Positions 43,546 through 51,554 of a stretch of 64,000 nucleotides of DNA are shown one piece after another. The stretch covers positions 14,759 to 78,758 of the forward strand of contig NZ_JBHTDD010000029.1 in assembly GCF_042666615.1 (NCBI RefSeq). Reading direction: 5' to 3'. The stretch is from KBS50 sp042666615 (GTDB lineage Bacteria; Actinomycetota; Actinomycetes; Mycobacteriales; Micromonosporaceae). Each line of letters begins with the position of its first letter. The first letter of the stretch is position 1. Below the pieces are notes generated by a model, which did no database searches, had not been told where the DNA came from, and worked only from the letters and a program-made list of their open reading frames with translations. The translations under genes and the position numbers were made by a program.

Positions 43546-44889
43546 TCAGGTTGCGGGGTGGGGGACGGGGGCTTGGCTCGGGGCGGGCCGGACCAGCGGG
43601 GTGAGCAGGCCGCTGAGCGCGATCAGCGAGCATCCGGTGCCCGCCACCAGCAGCGCGCCGGTGCTGCCGAAGCGGTCCGCGGCCCAGGTCAGCAAGGCCG
43701 CACCGATCGGGGCGGCGGCGTAGTGGATGGTCCAGAACGCCGACGTGACCCGGCCCAGCAGATGGCCCGGGGTCACCTCCTGGCGCAGCGACATCGAGCA
43801 GATGCCGGCGATCCCGATCCCGAACGTATACACCGTCGCGAACGCGGCCATCGTGGCGACGTGGCCGGCGAATCCCATCGCCACCACGGCAAGGCCGGCA
43901 AGCGTCTGCGCCGTGATCCAGCAGGCGCCCACCCCGAACCGGCGGCGTGCCCGGGCCACGATCAGCGCGGCCAGCACCGTTCCGCTGGCTCCCACGGCGA
44001 GGACGTTGCCCACGTGCTGATCGGACTGATCCAGATCGTGCTTGAGCCGGTAGATGAACAGGTCCGTGAGGCCCAGCATGAGGAACAGCGACAGGGTCAA
44101 CAGGATGGTCAGCGTCCGCAGGACCGGGTGGCGCCACAGGAAGACCGCACCGACCGACAGGTCGCGTACCGCGACGGAGAGGGGGCGGGGCCTCCGGCGG
44201 CGACCGGTCACCATCGCCGTGACTGGCACGGGCCTCGGGCTGGTCGGGTCCGGCACCGCCGACTCGCGGTGCCGGGCGCGGGCCGGCCGGGGCCCGCGGG
44301 TGGTCAGCCGGACGAAGGTCAGACCCACCGCGGAGATCGCGAACGTCACGGCGTCAACCCCGACCGCGACCGCCGGCCCGACCAGTGCGGACACCACTCC
44401 GGCCAGCATCGGACCGAGCACGCTGGCGACCGCGTACGTGGCGGAGAGCCGGCCGTTGGCCTCGGTGATGTGCTCCGGGTCGACCAGCCCGGTCACCGCC
44501 GTGACGTAGCTGACCCGGAACACCATGCCCAGCGCGGAGCCGAGCGGGACCACCAGGTAGAGCAGCCACACCCGCGGCTCGGCCAGCCAGAGCAGCGGCA
44601 CCGCCCCGTAGGCAACCGCGCGCAGCGCGTCGCAGGCGACCATCAACCGTCGCCGGTCCAACCGGTCCACGAGGACGCCGGCGAACACGCCGGTGACCAC
44701 GGAGGCCGCGCCAGCGAGACCAGTCAGCAGACCCATCTGCGCGACCGATCCGGTGGCGTGCAGCACCAGCAGCGGTATCGCCACGAAGGAGAACGCGTCG
44801 CCGGCCACCGACAGCGCCTGCAACGCCCAGAAGAACAGGAAGTTCCGGTTGCTCCACAAGCTCGGCGGGCGGATCCCCGAATCCCCCAT
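43546..44889 (-). CDS. MFS transporter (MFS_3/enterobactin-exporter-like)
   Basis: This 447-residue permease has twelve predicted helices. NRNFLFFWALQALSVAGDAFSFVAIPLLVLHATGS at the start and GVLVDRLDRRRLMVACD (MFS motif A loop) are typical of the MFS_3 exporter group for siderophores, macrolides and other small molecules. It could export a product of the nearby peptide/JmjC locus, but a palindrome separates them and it has its own promoter. The ATG at 44889 is 8 nt after TATCGT. Confidence 0.9.
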   Translation of the reverse strand: MGDSGIRPPSLWSNRNFLFFWALQALSVAGDAFSFVAIPLLVLHATGSVAQMGLLTGLAGAASVVTGVFAGVLVDRLDRRRLMVACDALRAVAYGAVPLLWLAEPRVWLLYLVVPLGSALGMVFRVSYVTAVTGLVDPEHITEANGRLSATYAVASVLGPMLAGVVSALVGPAVAVGVDAVTFAISAVGLTFVRLTTRGPRPARARHRESAVPDPTSPRPVPVTAMVTGRRRRPRPLSVAVRDLSVGAVFLWRHPVLRTLTILLTLSLFLMLGLTDLFIYRLKHDLDQSDQHVGNVLAVGASGTVLAALIVARARRRFGVGACWITAQTLAGLAVVAMGFAGHVATMAAFATVYTFGIGIAGICSMSLRQEVTPGHLLGRVTSAFWTIHYAAAPIGAALLTWAADRFGSTGALLVAGTGCSLIALSGLLTPLVRPAPSQAPVPHPAT

Positions 44890-44897
44890 GCCCGGCG

Positions 44898-44903
44898 ACG
44901 ATA
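44898..44903 (-). promoter_or_regulatory. -10 box TATCGT, leaderless MFS mRNA
   Basis: TATCGT is followed by an 8-nt spacer and the ATG at 44889. No ribosome site is visible. Confidence 0.55.
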
Positions 44904-44982
44904 CCGGAGTCCGTCGATGCCCCGTCCCCGCCGACCATCGGCTCGATCATGAACCGACGGAGGCTAGGCGGGTTTCGCCCAA

Positions 44983-45056
44983 GATCAACTCAATGTCGGC
45001 GAAACAGGGGTGTCCGGCCCGGTCCAACACCCCAACTTCGCCGACATCGAGTCGAT
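44983..45056. repeat. Imperfect 31-bp palindrome
   Basis: Arms 44983-45013 and 45026-45056 pair over 31 positions with about five mismatches (GATCAACTCAATGTCGGCGA against its partner). It lies downstream of the small membrane protein gene and upstream of the MFS promoter, so it may separate the two transcripts. It starts and ends with GATC like the other palindromes. Confidence 0.7.
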
Positions 45057-45069
45057 CAATCCTGCGCGG

Positions 45070-45270
45070 TTAGCCGGTGAACAATTTGCTGGCGGTGATC
45101 AGGGTCTGCACGACGCCGTAACCGAGCAGCGCCAGGACCAGCGGCGTCGACCGGGTCCGGCCAGGCGGGGGTCGGGCGCCGGGCGGTCGATTCGCTGAGA
45201 CGAACGGACGATCCGAGGGGATCGCCGGGCGCACCCGGCGTGGATCGGGATCGTTGGCGTGGTTAGACAT
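45070..45270 (-). CDS. Small single-helix membrane protein
   Basis: This 66-residue protein has a polar, Pro/Arg-rich N-terminal part and one C-terminal membrane helix (TPLVLALLGYGVVQTLITAS). I do not recognise the family. It is divergent from the repeat-peptide gene, sharing an 86-bp interval with GGTACC in the middle. Location suggests a possible link to the peptide/JmjC locus, for example as a membrane partner, but nothing in the sequence proves it. Confidence 0.6.
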   Translation of the reverse strand: MSNHANDPDPRRVRPAIPSDRPFVSANRPPGARPPPGRTRSTPLVLALLGYGVVQTLITASKLFTG

Positions 45271-45356
45271 GATCGCGCTCGGGGTACCAGCCGAGCATGG
45301 CGCCGCGACGCGGCGGACGGCCGCGCGAGGCGGCGGAACAGCAGAGGGGAACGCCG

Positions 45357-45662
45357 ATGAAGTTGAACGACGACGACATTCGTGGCGTGGGCGGCACCGG
45401 TGCCGAGGGTCCGGCCGACGGTGGCGCGACGCCGGGTGTGCGGGACGGTGGTGCCGACGGTGGTGCCGAGGGTCCGGCCGACGGCGGTGCGACCCCGGGC
45501 CAGCAGGACGGCGGTGCCGACGGTGGTGCCGAGGGTCCGGCCGACGGCGGTGCGACCCCGGGCCACCAGGACGGCGGTGCCGACGGTGGTGCCGAGGGTC
45601 CGGCCGACGGTGGCGCGAACCCGGGTCAGCAGGACGGCGGTGCCGACGGCGCCGCGCGCTGA
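45357..45662 (+). CDS. Repeat peptide precursor candidate (leader plus four 21-residue repeats)
   Basis: This 101-residue protein starts with a short leader (MKLNDDDIRGVGGT) and continues with four near-identical 21-residue repeats. Each has the layout GAEGPADGGATPG, a two-residue variable site, DGGADG, and ends before AAR. Variation is confined to repeat positions 14-15 (VR, QQ, HQ, QQ) and 11 (T,T,T,N). It has no Cys, Lys (beyond the leader) or hydrophobic core. The ATG at 45357 follows AGAGGGG. A JmjC oxygenase gene follows 12 bp later. Asp/Asn/His in repeats are plausible hydroxylation sites. A leaderless start at 45297 would add 20 residues. Confidence 0.75.
   Translation: MKLNDDDIRGVGGTGAEGPADGGATPGVRDGGADGGAEGPADGGATPGQQDGGADGGAEGPADGGATPGHQDGGADGGAEGPADGGANPGQQDGGADGAAR
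45399..45650 (+). repeat. Four tandem 63-bp coding repeats
   Basis: Each unit codes 21 residues. Units 2 and 3 are almost identical at DNA level; units 1 and 4 differ by several synonymous changes. The in-frame period keeps the reading frame, so copy number could change by slippage without disrupting the gene. Confidence 0.9.
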
Positions 45663-45674
45663 CGGGCTCCTCCG

Positions 45675-46943
45675 ATGACGACCGACGCGCCGGGCGGCCA
45701 TGGCCGCCCGGCGCTCGACGACTCCGCCGCCGCCGCGCTGGCCCGGTGCGTGGCCGTCGAGCCCGACACGTTCGGCACGGCCCACTGGGGTCGGGGACCG
45801 GTGCTGTCCCGCGCCGCCGAACTGCCGAACCGGGCCGGCTTCACCGACCTGCTGTCCCCAGAGGACGCCGACGAACTGTTCAGCCGGCGCGGCCTGCGTA
45901 CCCCGTTCCTGCGGGTGGCCAAGGACGGCCAGGTGTTGCCCGCGAGCCGATACACCGGTGGCGGCGGCGCGGGCGCCGAGATCGGCGACCAGGTCCTCGA
46001 CGAGAAGATCCTCCAGGTGTACGCCGACGGCGCGACCCTGGTGTTGCAGGGACTGCACCGCACCTGGCCACCGCTGATCGACTTCGCTCGGGAACTCGGC
46101 CTCGCGGTCGGCCACCCGTTGCAGATCAACGCCTACCTGACGCCGGCCGGCAGCCAGGGCTTCGCCACCCATTACGACACGCACGACGTCTTCGTCCTCC
46201 AGGTGGACGGGCACAAGCGGTGGCGGATCCACGAGCCGGTGCTGCCCGACCCGCTGGAACGGCAGCAGTGGGGCGGCCGGGCCGACGAGGTGTCGGCGGT
46301 GGCCCGGGGCGAGCCGGCGCTGGACGTGGTGCTGGCCCCGGGCGACGCTCTCTACCTCCCCCGGGGCTGGCTGCACAGCGCCCAGGCGCAACGGGACAGC
46401 TCGCTGCACCTGACCGTCGGCATCCGGGCATTGACCCGGTACGCGCTGGTCGAGGAACTGTTGGGGCTCGCCACCGAGGACGCCCGGTTGCGCTCCACCC
46501 TGCCGTTCGGACTCGACATCGCCGACCCGGACCAGGTGGAGCCGGAACTGACCGAAACCGTGGAGGCGCTGCGGGACTGGCTGTCGACCGCCGACCCGGC
46601 GGCGGTGGCCGCCCGGCTGCGGCAGCGGGCCTGGCCGGCCGCCCGACCGGCGCCGATCCGCCCGATGGCGCAGGCCGCCGCGATCGATGGGCTGGCTCCG
46701 GACAGCCGGGTGACCCTGCGCCGGGGCCTGCGCTGGCGACTCGACCGGGGCGAACCGGGCCGGATCGTGCTGCGGCTGTTCGACCGGACACTGGACCTGC
46801 CCGAGCCGTGCGGTCCCGCGTTGCGCGCGGTGCTCGACGGTGGTGTGCACCGGGTGGCCGAGCTACCCGGCCTGGACGACGACTCCGACCGGCTGGTGCT
46901 GGTCCGCCGGCTGCTCCGGGAAGCGGCGCTGGTGCCGGCCTGA
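45675..46943 (+). CDS. JmjC/cupin_4 2-oxoglutarate oxygenase
   Basis: This 422-residue Fe(II)/2-oxoglutarate oxygenase resembles ribosomal oxygenases (YcfD, NO66, MINA53). The double-stranded beta-helix has HYD (His166, Asp168, in GFATHYDTHDVFVLQVDGHK) and His234 (LYLPRGWLHSAQ) as the iron triad, followed by a helical dimer region and a winged-helix-like C-terminus. Known members hydroxylate Arg or His of ribosomal proteins. Here the gene lies 12 bp after the repeat peptide on the same strand, so that peptide is the obvious candidate substrate. Confidence 0.9.
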   Translation: MTTDAPGGHGRPALDDSAAAALARCVAVEPDTFGTAHWGRGPVLSRAAELPNRAGFTDLLSPEDADELFSRRGLRTPFLRVAKDGQVLPASRYTGGGGAGAEIGDQVLDEKILQVYADGATLVLQGLHRTWPPLIDFARELGLAVGHPLQINAYLTPAGSQGFATHYDTHDVFVLQVDGHKRWRIHEPVLPDPLERQQWGGRADEVSAVARGEPALDVVLAPGDALYLPRGWLHSAQAQRDSSLHLTVGIRALTRYALVEELLGLATEDARLRSTLPFGLDIADPDQVEPELTETVEALRDWLSTADPAAVAARLRQRAWPAARPAPIRPMAQAAAIDGLAPDSRVTLRRGLRWRLDRGEPGRIVLRLFDRTLDLPEPCGPALRAVLDGGVHRVAELPGLDDDSDRLVLVRRLLREAALVPA

Positions 46944-47052
46944 CGACCGGGAGGGGATGGCGCTTGCCCACGCACTGTCGCTGGCGCGCGGTCTGGCCGG
47001 TGTGCCGGAGGCCGTCCGGCCGCGCCGGCCGGTCGCCCACGAGCGGCGATGC

Positions 47053-47709
47053 CTAGCGGAGCACGGCAACCAGAAGCGCGGTGGTCACCAGCCCGGCAGC
47101 CACCACCACCGCCATCGCGCGGGGACCGAGGGTGGCGTGCCGCCGGTCGGCGAGCCGCCGGGCCGGGGCGAGGCCGACCACCGGTCCGAGCAATGTGAGC
47201 ACCAGGCCGATCACCGGCAGCCCCACCCGCAGATCCCCGCCGTACCGGGTGCCGACCATCCGGGCCGCCGCACCCAGACCGGCGGCCAGCGCCGCTCCCA
47301 GTACCCCGTAGACCATCAGCAGCGGATTGGCCGACGCCGGCAGGTCTCCGGGGCGACCGGCTCGCTCCAGCAGCGTCCGCACGTCGTCCAGCAGGTCCTC
47401 TGGATCGTCGGTGGCGGTGGCGTCGGCCACCGGCACCGGCGGCGCCCCCAACCGGGCGGGCGGGATGTTCAGCCGAGCCGGCAGCGCCTGCCACATCCGT
47501 CCCGCGTCGGCCTCCACACGTTCGGCCACCTCACGGGCGGCCGTCACCCGGGCGCTGGCCGCCGCGACCTCCCGCTCGGCCGCGTCGACCGCCCGCTCGG
47601 CCGCCGCGATCTGCCCCTCGTACCAGTCCCGCGCCTCGGCGCGCTGGGCCGCCGCCCGGCCGGACAGCGCCGCGAGCCGCCGCATCACGTCGGCGTAGCT
47701 ATCCGTCAC
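47053..47709 (-). CDS. Coiled-coil membrane protein of the FtsK-type cluster
   Basis: The family is not recognised. The 218-residue protein has an N-terminal coiled coil (~20-75, AEARDWYEGQIAAAERAVDAAEREVAAASARV), then about three membrane helices (LLMVYGVLGAALAAGLGAAA, VGLPVIGLVLTLLGPVVGL, AMAVVVAAGLVTTALLVAVL). It is last in the operon running from 51815. Its GTG start at 47709 overlaps the end of a tandem repeat; without that insertion it would have overlapped the FtsK-like stop as GTGA. A role in a secretion or envelope complex with the ATPase is inferred. Confidence 0.72.
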   Translation of the reverse strand: MTDSYADVMRRLAALSGRAAAQRAEARDWYEGQIAAAERAVDAAEREVAAASARVTAAREVAERVEADAGRMWQALPARLNIPPARLGAPPVPVADATATDDPEDLLDDVRTLLERAGRPGDLPASANPLLMVYGVLGAALAAGLGAAARMVGTRYGGDLRVGLPVIGLVLTLLGPVVGLAPARRLADRRHATLGPRAMAVVVAAGLVTTALLVAVLR

Positions 47710-47882
47710 GGTTTCACCCTTGTTCGGGGCTGCGGGGCTCGCAAACCCGGCTCACTCCTCGCCCTCACGGTCCCACCCTTGTTCGGGGCTGCGGGGCTCG
47801 CAAACCCGGCTCACTCCTCGCCCTCACGGTCCCACCCTTGTTCGGGGCTGCGGGGCTCGCAAACCCGGCTCACTCCTCGCCC
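47706..47882 (-). repeat. Three tandem 59-bp repeats inserted at a GTGA stop/start junction
   Basis: Three units of 59 bp begin at 47706, 47765 and 47824, with a partial fourth (TCACGGTCCCGCC) at 47883. On the minus strand each starts GTGAGGGCGAGGAGTGAGCC and continues through GGGTTTGCGAGCCCCGCAG. The upstream gene's TGA is in the first GTGA and the downstream gene's GTG is in the last one. The same core occurs twice at 62760-62883. Confidence 0.92.
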
Positions 47883-50573
47883 TCACGGTCCCGCCCGGTA
47901 CGGGATGATGACCTGGCCGGTGCGGTGCGCCGACCGGTCGAAGAACAGGCCCCGCCACGGCCGGGGATACCAGTCCGGCCCGCCGGTGCCGGGATGCAAC
48001 GAGGTCAGCTCCGAGCCCTGGACGTCGAGCGCCACCCAGGCGCCGATCTGGTCGGTCCGGGCCGCCGGTCCACCCAGGTCGGCCCGCATCCGGGCCACCC
48101 CGCGCCACCAGGCCAGCACGTGGGTACGCCGCTCCGGGCCGTCGTGCAGCACCTGCCGCAGGTGTTCCAGGCCGGTCCGTCCGTCGAGCTGGGCGCCGAG
48201 CTGCCCCGCCGCCGCGTCCACTGCGTACAGCAGCAGGTAGTGCGGCTCGGCCGGGCCGCCACGCAGCCCGGCGGCCGTCTCGGCGACCAGTTCCGGCACG
48301 GTCTCCTCGTCGTACCACGCCGCGTCGCCGCCGAGCGCGTCGTACAGCGCCATGGCCGCCGGTTCGGCGTCCGGGTCGAGGCAGGCCACCGAGTACCGGG
48401 CCGCGCCGGGAGACTGCTGGCGGTGCAGCGAACGCCCGGCGGCGTCCAGGACGGCGCACGCCTCCTCGACGCTGGTGCCGATCACCGCGAGGTTCCGCCC
48501 GGGTGCCCGGGGCAGCCGCAGGCCCGCCGACCGGGCCTGCACATCGATGATCTCGCCGAGCAGGGCGACGGGGGTGCGTACCGGCGCCGGCCGCTGCTCG
48601 CCGGGGTCCGCCTCGGCGGGACGCAGCGCCTGGAAGTCCGGGGCGTCGCGCAGCCGCGGAATGGCGTCGCCGTCGAACAGCCGCGCCGGTGTGGCCCGCG
48701 GCGGCCGCATCCGCCACAGCCGGTGCTGCACGTCCTGCCAGGTCTGCCAGTCGCTTGCCGTCGGGATCCGGGCGACCTGGTTGCCCTCCACCATTCCGGA
48801 TTCGGCGTTCACCACCGCGTGGTGCCGGGGGAGGGTCTGTGCCGCGTCGTTGCGCTCCTCGAGGATCCGCAGTGCCTTGGGCATGGCGATCCGCAGGGTG
48901 AACTGGGCGACCAGGGCCGGCCGGCCCCACAACGCCTCGATGCCCCGGACGTCCTGCGACGCCAGCACCAGGTGGATGCCCTGCGACCGGCCTCGGCGGG
49001 CCAGGTCCTCCAGCAGGTCGGCGGCCTCCCGGGCGACGGCGTCCCGGCCGGCCAGCAGCATCTGGAACTCGTCCACTACGGCGACGATCCGCGGCCAGTG
49101 TCCGGTCGGGTCGACGACGCGCAGCTCGGCGAGCTTGGTGACCTCGTGTCGTTTGGCGGCCTCGGCGCGCCGGCGCAGCTCATCGGCGAGGAACCGGAGC
49201 AGGGCCAGGCCGAACTCCCGATCGGTGTTGACGTTGATGCCGACCAGCCGCAGGTGCGGTAGCCAGCTCGGGTCCCGTCGGCCCTGGGCGAACCGGGCGA
49301 ACGACACGCCCTCCTTGAAGTCCAGCAGGTAGAACTCCAGCTCGGTTGGGGAGTACCGGGCCGCCAGCGCGCCGATCCACGCGAAGATCAGGTTTGTCTT
49401 CCCGGTGCCCGACGGTCCGCCGATCAGCGCGTGCGGGGGGTAGTCGCCGAGGGTCAGCCGCACCGGCCGGCCCTGCGGACCGTCTCCGATCGGGGCGGTC
49501 AGCCCGTTCGCGGAGTTCTCCCGCCACCAGGCGTCCGGCGGCGGCAGCAGGTCGGTGAACGGGGCGGGCGCCGGACCCGCGCTGACCCGCGCGGCGATCC
49601 GTCGGCAGGTTTCGGTGAGCAGCGCGGGCGGGGGCGCCGGGTCCAGGGTCACCGGCAGGCCCGGGTAGTCACCGACCTCGGCCGCGCCGGCTGACAGCCG
49701 CAGCCGGGTCACCGTCGGTACGTCCGGCAGGTCGAGGTCCCGGACCAGCAGGTGTACGCCGCAGGTGGCGCCGGTGCGGGCGATCCGGTCGAGTTGGGCC
49801 CGTTCGTGCCGGCTCGGCTCCTCGCCGCCCAGCAGCACGGCCACCCGCCACGGCTCCGGTCGGCGTCCGGTGGCGGCGGCCAGCTCACGGATCGAGAGGT
49901 ACTCGCCGGCCAGGACCTGCTCGTTGATCCGGCGGATCTGGTCGACCAACTCGTCCAGCAGCCCGGTGAGTCCACCCGGTCCGACGAACGTGAGCAGTCC
50001 CGCGGTCGACAGCGGTGCGAATCCCGCGAGGCCGCCACCGAGGTGCTCCGGGTCGTACCCGACGAGTCGTACGGCGCCCGGTTCCGCCCGCCCGACGGCG
50101 CGCAGCAGCAGGGTGGCGGCGACGGCGTCGGCGCCGGCCGGGTCGTCGCCGGTGAGCTGGACGTGGCCGGCGTCGAGCAGCGGGACCAGGGCTGGCACCC
50201 GGCTTCCGGCGATCGGGATCTCGCCGATCCGCAGCGAACCGGGCGCCTCGGCCCGCGACGGCGGGGTCGGTCGCCAGTCCGCCCACGCCGCGCCGGCCGC
50301 ACCGGGGGCCTGCCGGGCTGCGGCCGTCGCCGCCGCGTCGGCCAGCTCACGGAGCCGGGCGGCGTGCCGGGTCTCGATGTCGGCGATGCGGTGATCGCGC
50401 TGCTCGGCGGCCTGCCCGGGCACGCGGCGAGCCGCCCGTCGGGTCCGGCCGAGCCGGCCTGTGGCGGCGTCGAGGTCGGACCGGGCCGCGGCGAGCTGGT
50501 CCCGCGTCGCGCCGAGCGCGTGCGACAGCATGCCACGGACCCGGTTGACGAGCTGGGTCCGGACGTCAGCCAT
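47883..50573 (-). CDS. FtsK/SpoIIIE-type ATPase
   Basis: This 896-residue protein has a coiled-coil N-terminus (~1-95), a degenerate alpha/beta domain (~100-330), and one canonical FtsK/SpoIIIE domain with Walker A GGPSGTGKTN (Lys392) and Walker B RIVAVVDEFQML (Asp501, Glu502), then RGRSQGIHLVLASQ. There is no membrane helix, unlike FtsK or EccC, so it needs a membrane partner such as the downstream gene. It overlaps the upstream gene by 8 bp (ATGGCTGA). Together with the WXG-sized first gene it recalls a reduced type VII secretion motor; DNA translocation is the alternative. Confidence 0.85.
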   Translation of the reverse strand: MADVRTQLVNRVRGMLSHALGATRDQLAAARSDLDAATGRLGRTRRAARRVPGQAAEQRDHRIADIETRHAARLRELADAAATAAARQAPGAAGAAWADWRPTPPSRAEAPGSLRIGEIPIAGSRVPALVPLLDAGHVQLTGDDPAGADAVAATLLLRAVGRAEPGAVRLVGYDPEHLGGGLAGFAPLSTAGLLTFVGPGGLTGLLDELVDQIRRINEQVLAGEYLSIRELAAATGRRPEPWRVAVLLGGEEPSRHERAQLDRIARTGATCGVHLLVRDLDLPDVPTVTRLRLSAGAAEVGDYPGLPVTLDPAPPPALLTETCRRIAARVSAGPAPAPFTDLLPPPDAWWRENSANGLTAPIGDGPQGRPVRLTLGDYPPHALIGGPSGTGKTNLIFAWIGALAARYSPTELEFYLLDFKEGVSFARFAQGRRDPSWLPHLRLVGINVNTDREFGLALLRFLADELRRRAEAAKRHEVTKLAELRVVDPTGHWPRIVAVVDEFQMLLAGRDAVAREAADLLEDLARRGRSQGIHLVLASQDVRGIEALWGRPALVAQFTLRIAMPKALRILEERNDAAQTLPRHHAVVNAESGMVEGNQVARIPTASDWQTWQDVQHRLWRMRPPRATPARLFDGDAIPRLRDAPDFQALRPAEADPGEQRPAPVRTPVALLGEIIDVQARSAGLRLPRAPGRNLAVIGTSVEEACAVLDAAGRSLHRQQSPGAARYSVACLDPDAEPAAMALYDALGGDAAWYDEETVPELVAETAAGLRGGPAEPHYLLLYAVDAAAGQLGAQLDGRTGLEHLRQVLHDGPERRTHVLAWWRGVARMRADLGGPAARTDQIGAWVALDVQGSELTSLHPGTGGPDWYPRPWRGLFFDRSAHRTGQVIIPYRAGP

Positions 50574-51549
50574 GGGTCTCCCGGAGGGCCGGCGGGTGTT
50601 CCGGGGGGTCGGACTGGCTGGACCGGGGCGGCGGCCGGTGGGTCCACGGACCGGCCCGCCGAGCCTCGTGGCTGGGCCGGCGGGGGGCCAGCGGCTCGGG
50701 GCGTCCGGTCCGCCCGAGCCGGTGCGCCAGCAGGCCGGCGACCACGCCGGCGGCGACCGCCGGGTCGGCCGGGTTGGGCCGGTCGGCGCGCTGTGCCGGC
50801 GGCGGCATCCGGCAGACCCGACTGAGCAGCGTCTCCAGAACCGCGGGCGGCAGCCCGGGCAGCAGGTCCCGGACACCGCCGGAGACCTCCCGGCGCAGCC
50901 GGGGGAGGTCCTGGGCGCGCGGCGGGTGACCGAGTAGTTCGGTGGCCAGCGTGCGCAGCACCGGCGGGGCGACCGCGGCGAGACCGAGTCCGACGTCGGC
51001 GTCGACCTGGTTGAGTTCCCGGCGCAACCGGGACCGGTCTCCGCCGGACACCCCGGCGGAGACGCGGCGCAGCAACTCGGCCGGGTCGGTGACCCCGCGG
51101 GACGGTTCGCCCGGTACGGCGTCCTTCTCGCCGGTCAACTCGTTCACCCGGGCGGGCCACCACCGGCGTACGGCGGTCGGTCCCACGGGTCGTGGCGCGG
51201 CCGGGGGACCCGCCCCGGCCCGCCTGCGCTCGTCGGACTCGGCGCGCCGCCGCGCGTCCTCCCCGATGGTGGGCGGCGGGGTGGTCCTGCCGTCACGCGC
51301 CAGCCCGATGGCGGCGAGGTACGTGGCGAGGTGTTCCTGGGCGACGAACAACGCCCGGCCAGCGGCCTCCAGATGTTCGGTGGCGGCGGTCAGTTCGGGG
51401 ACGCCCATCGGATCGGCCGACTCCTGGCGAACCCAGCGCAGTCGGTCGGCGGCTTTGCCGAGCCGGTCCAGCGCCTGGCTGACATGCCCTACCGGCAGGT
51501 CCTCCGCGGCGGCCCGGACCAGGGCGCCCAGCTCCTCCACAATGGACAT
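50566..51549 (-). CDS. Hypothetical protein of the FtsK-type cluster
   Basis: This 327-residue cytoplasmic protein is of unknown family. The N-terminal ~95 residues are helical (EELGALVRAAAEDLPVGHVSQALDRLGKAADRL, HLEAAGRALFVAQEHLATYLAAIG) and similar in style to WXG/ESX substrate helices. The middle is Pro/Arg-rich and the C-terminal ~120 residues are helical with LLPGLPPAVLETLLSRVC. It begins 5 nt after the stop of the small helical protein gene and overlaps the ATPase gene by 8 bp. Confidence 0.72.
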   Translation of the reverse strand: MSIVEELGALVRAAAEDLPVGHVSQALDRLGKAADRLRWVRQESADPMGVPELTAATEHLEAAGRALFVAQEHLATYLAAIGLARDGRTTPPPTIGEDARRRAESDERRRAGAGPPAAPRPVGPTAVRRWWPARVNELTGEKDAVPGEPSRGVTDPAELLRRVSAGVSGGDRSRLRRELNQVDADVGLGLAAVAPPVLRTLATELLGHPPRAQDLPRLRREVSGGVRDLLPGLPPAVLETLLSRVCRMPPPAQRADRPNPADPAVAAGVVAGLLAHRLGRTGRPEPLAPRRPSHEARRAGPWTHRPPPRSSQSDPPEHPPALRETHG

Positions 51550-51554
51550 GTCAG

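Noticed and set aside
45297..45356. Longer start for the repeat peptide at 45297
   Set aside because: The added 20 residues are Arg-rich and unlike a leader; TACCAG upstream does not fit TANNNT, while AGAGGGG precedes the ATG at 45357. Kept only as an alternative.
45399..45650. RTX-type calcium-binding repeats
   Set aside because: The period is 21 residues, not 9, and GGxGxDxUx is not met; the Gly/Asp content alone is not enough. Calcium binding remains possible.
46957..47055. Small gene starting MALAHALSLARGLAG after the JmjC gene
   Set aside because: The ATG directly abuts the G-run with no spacing for a ribosome site, and the frame continues antisense through the convergent gene without a sensible end.
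47706..47882. CRISPR array
   Set aside because: The 59-bp units are contiguous with no unique spacers, and no cas genes are present.
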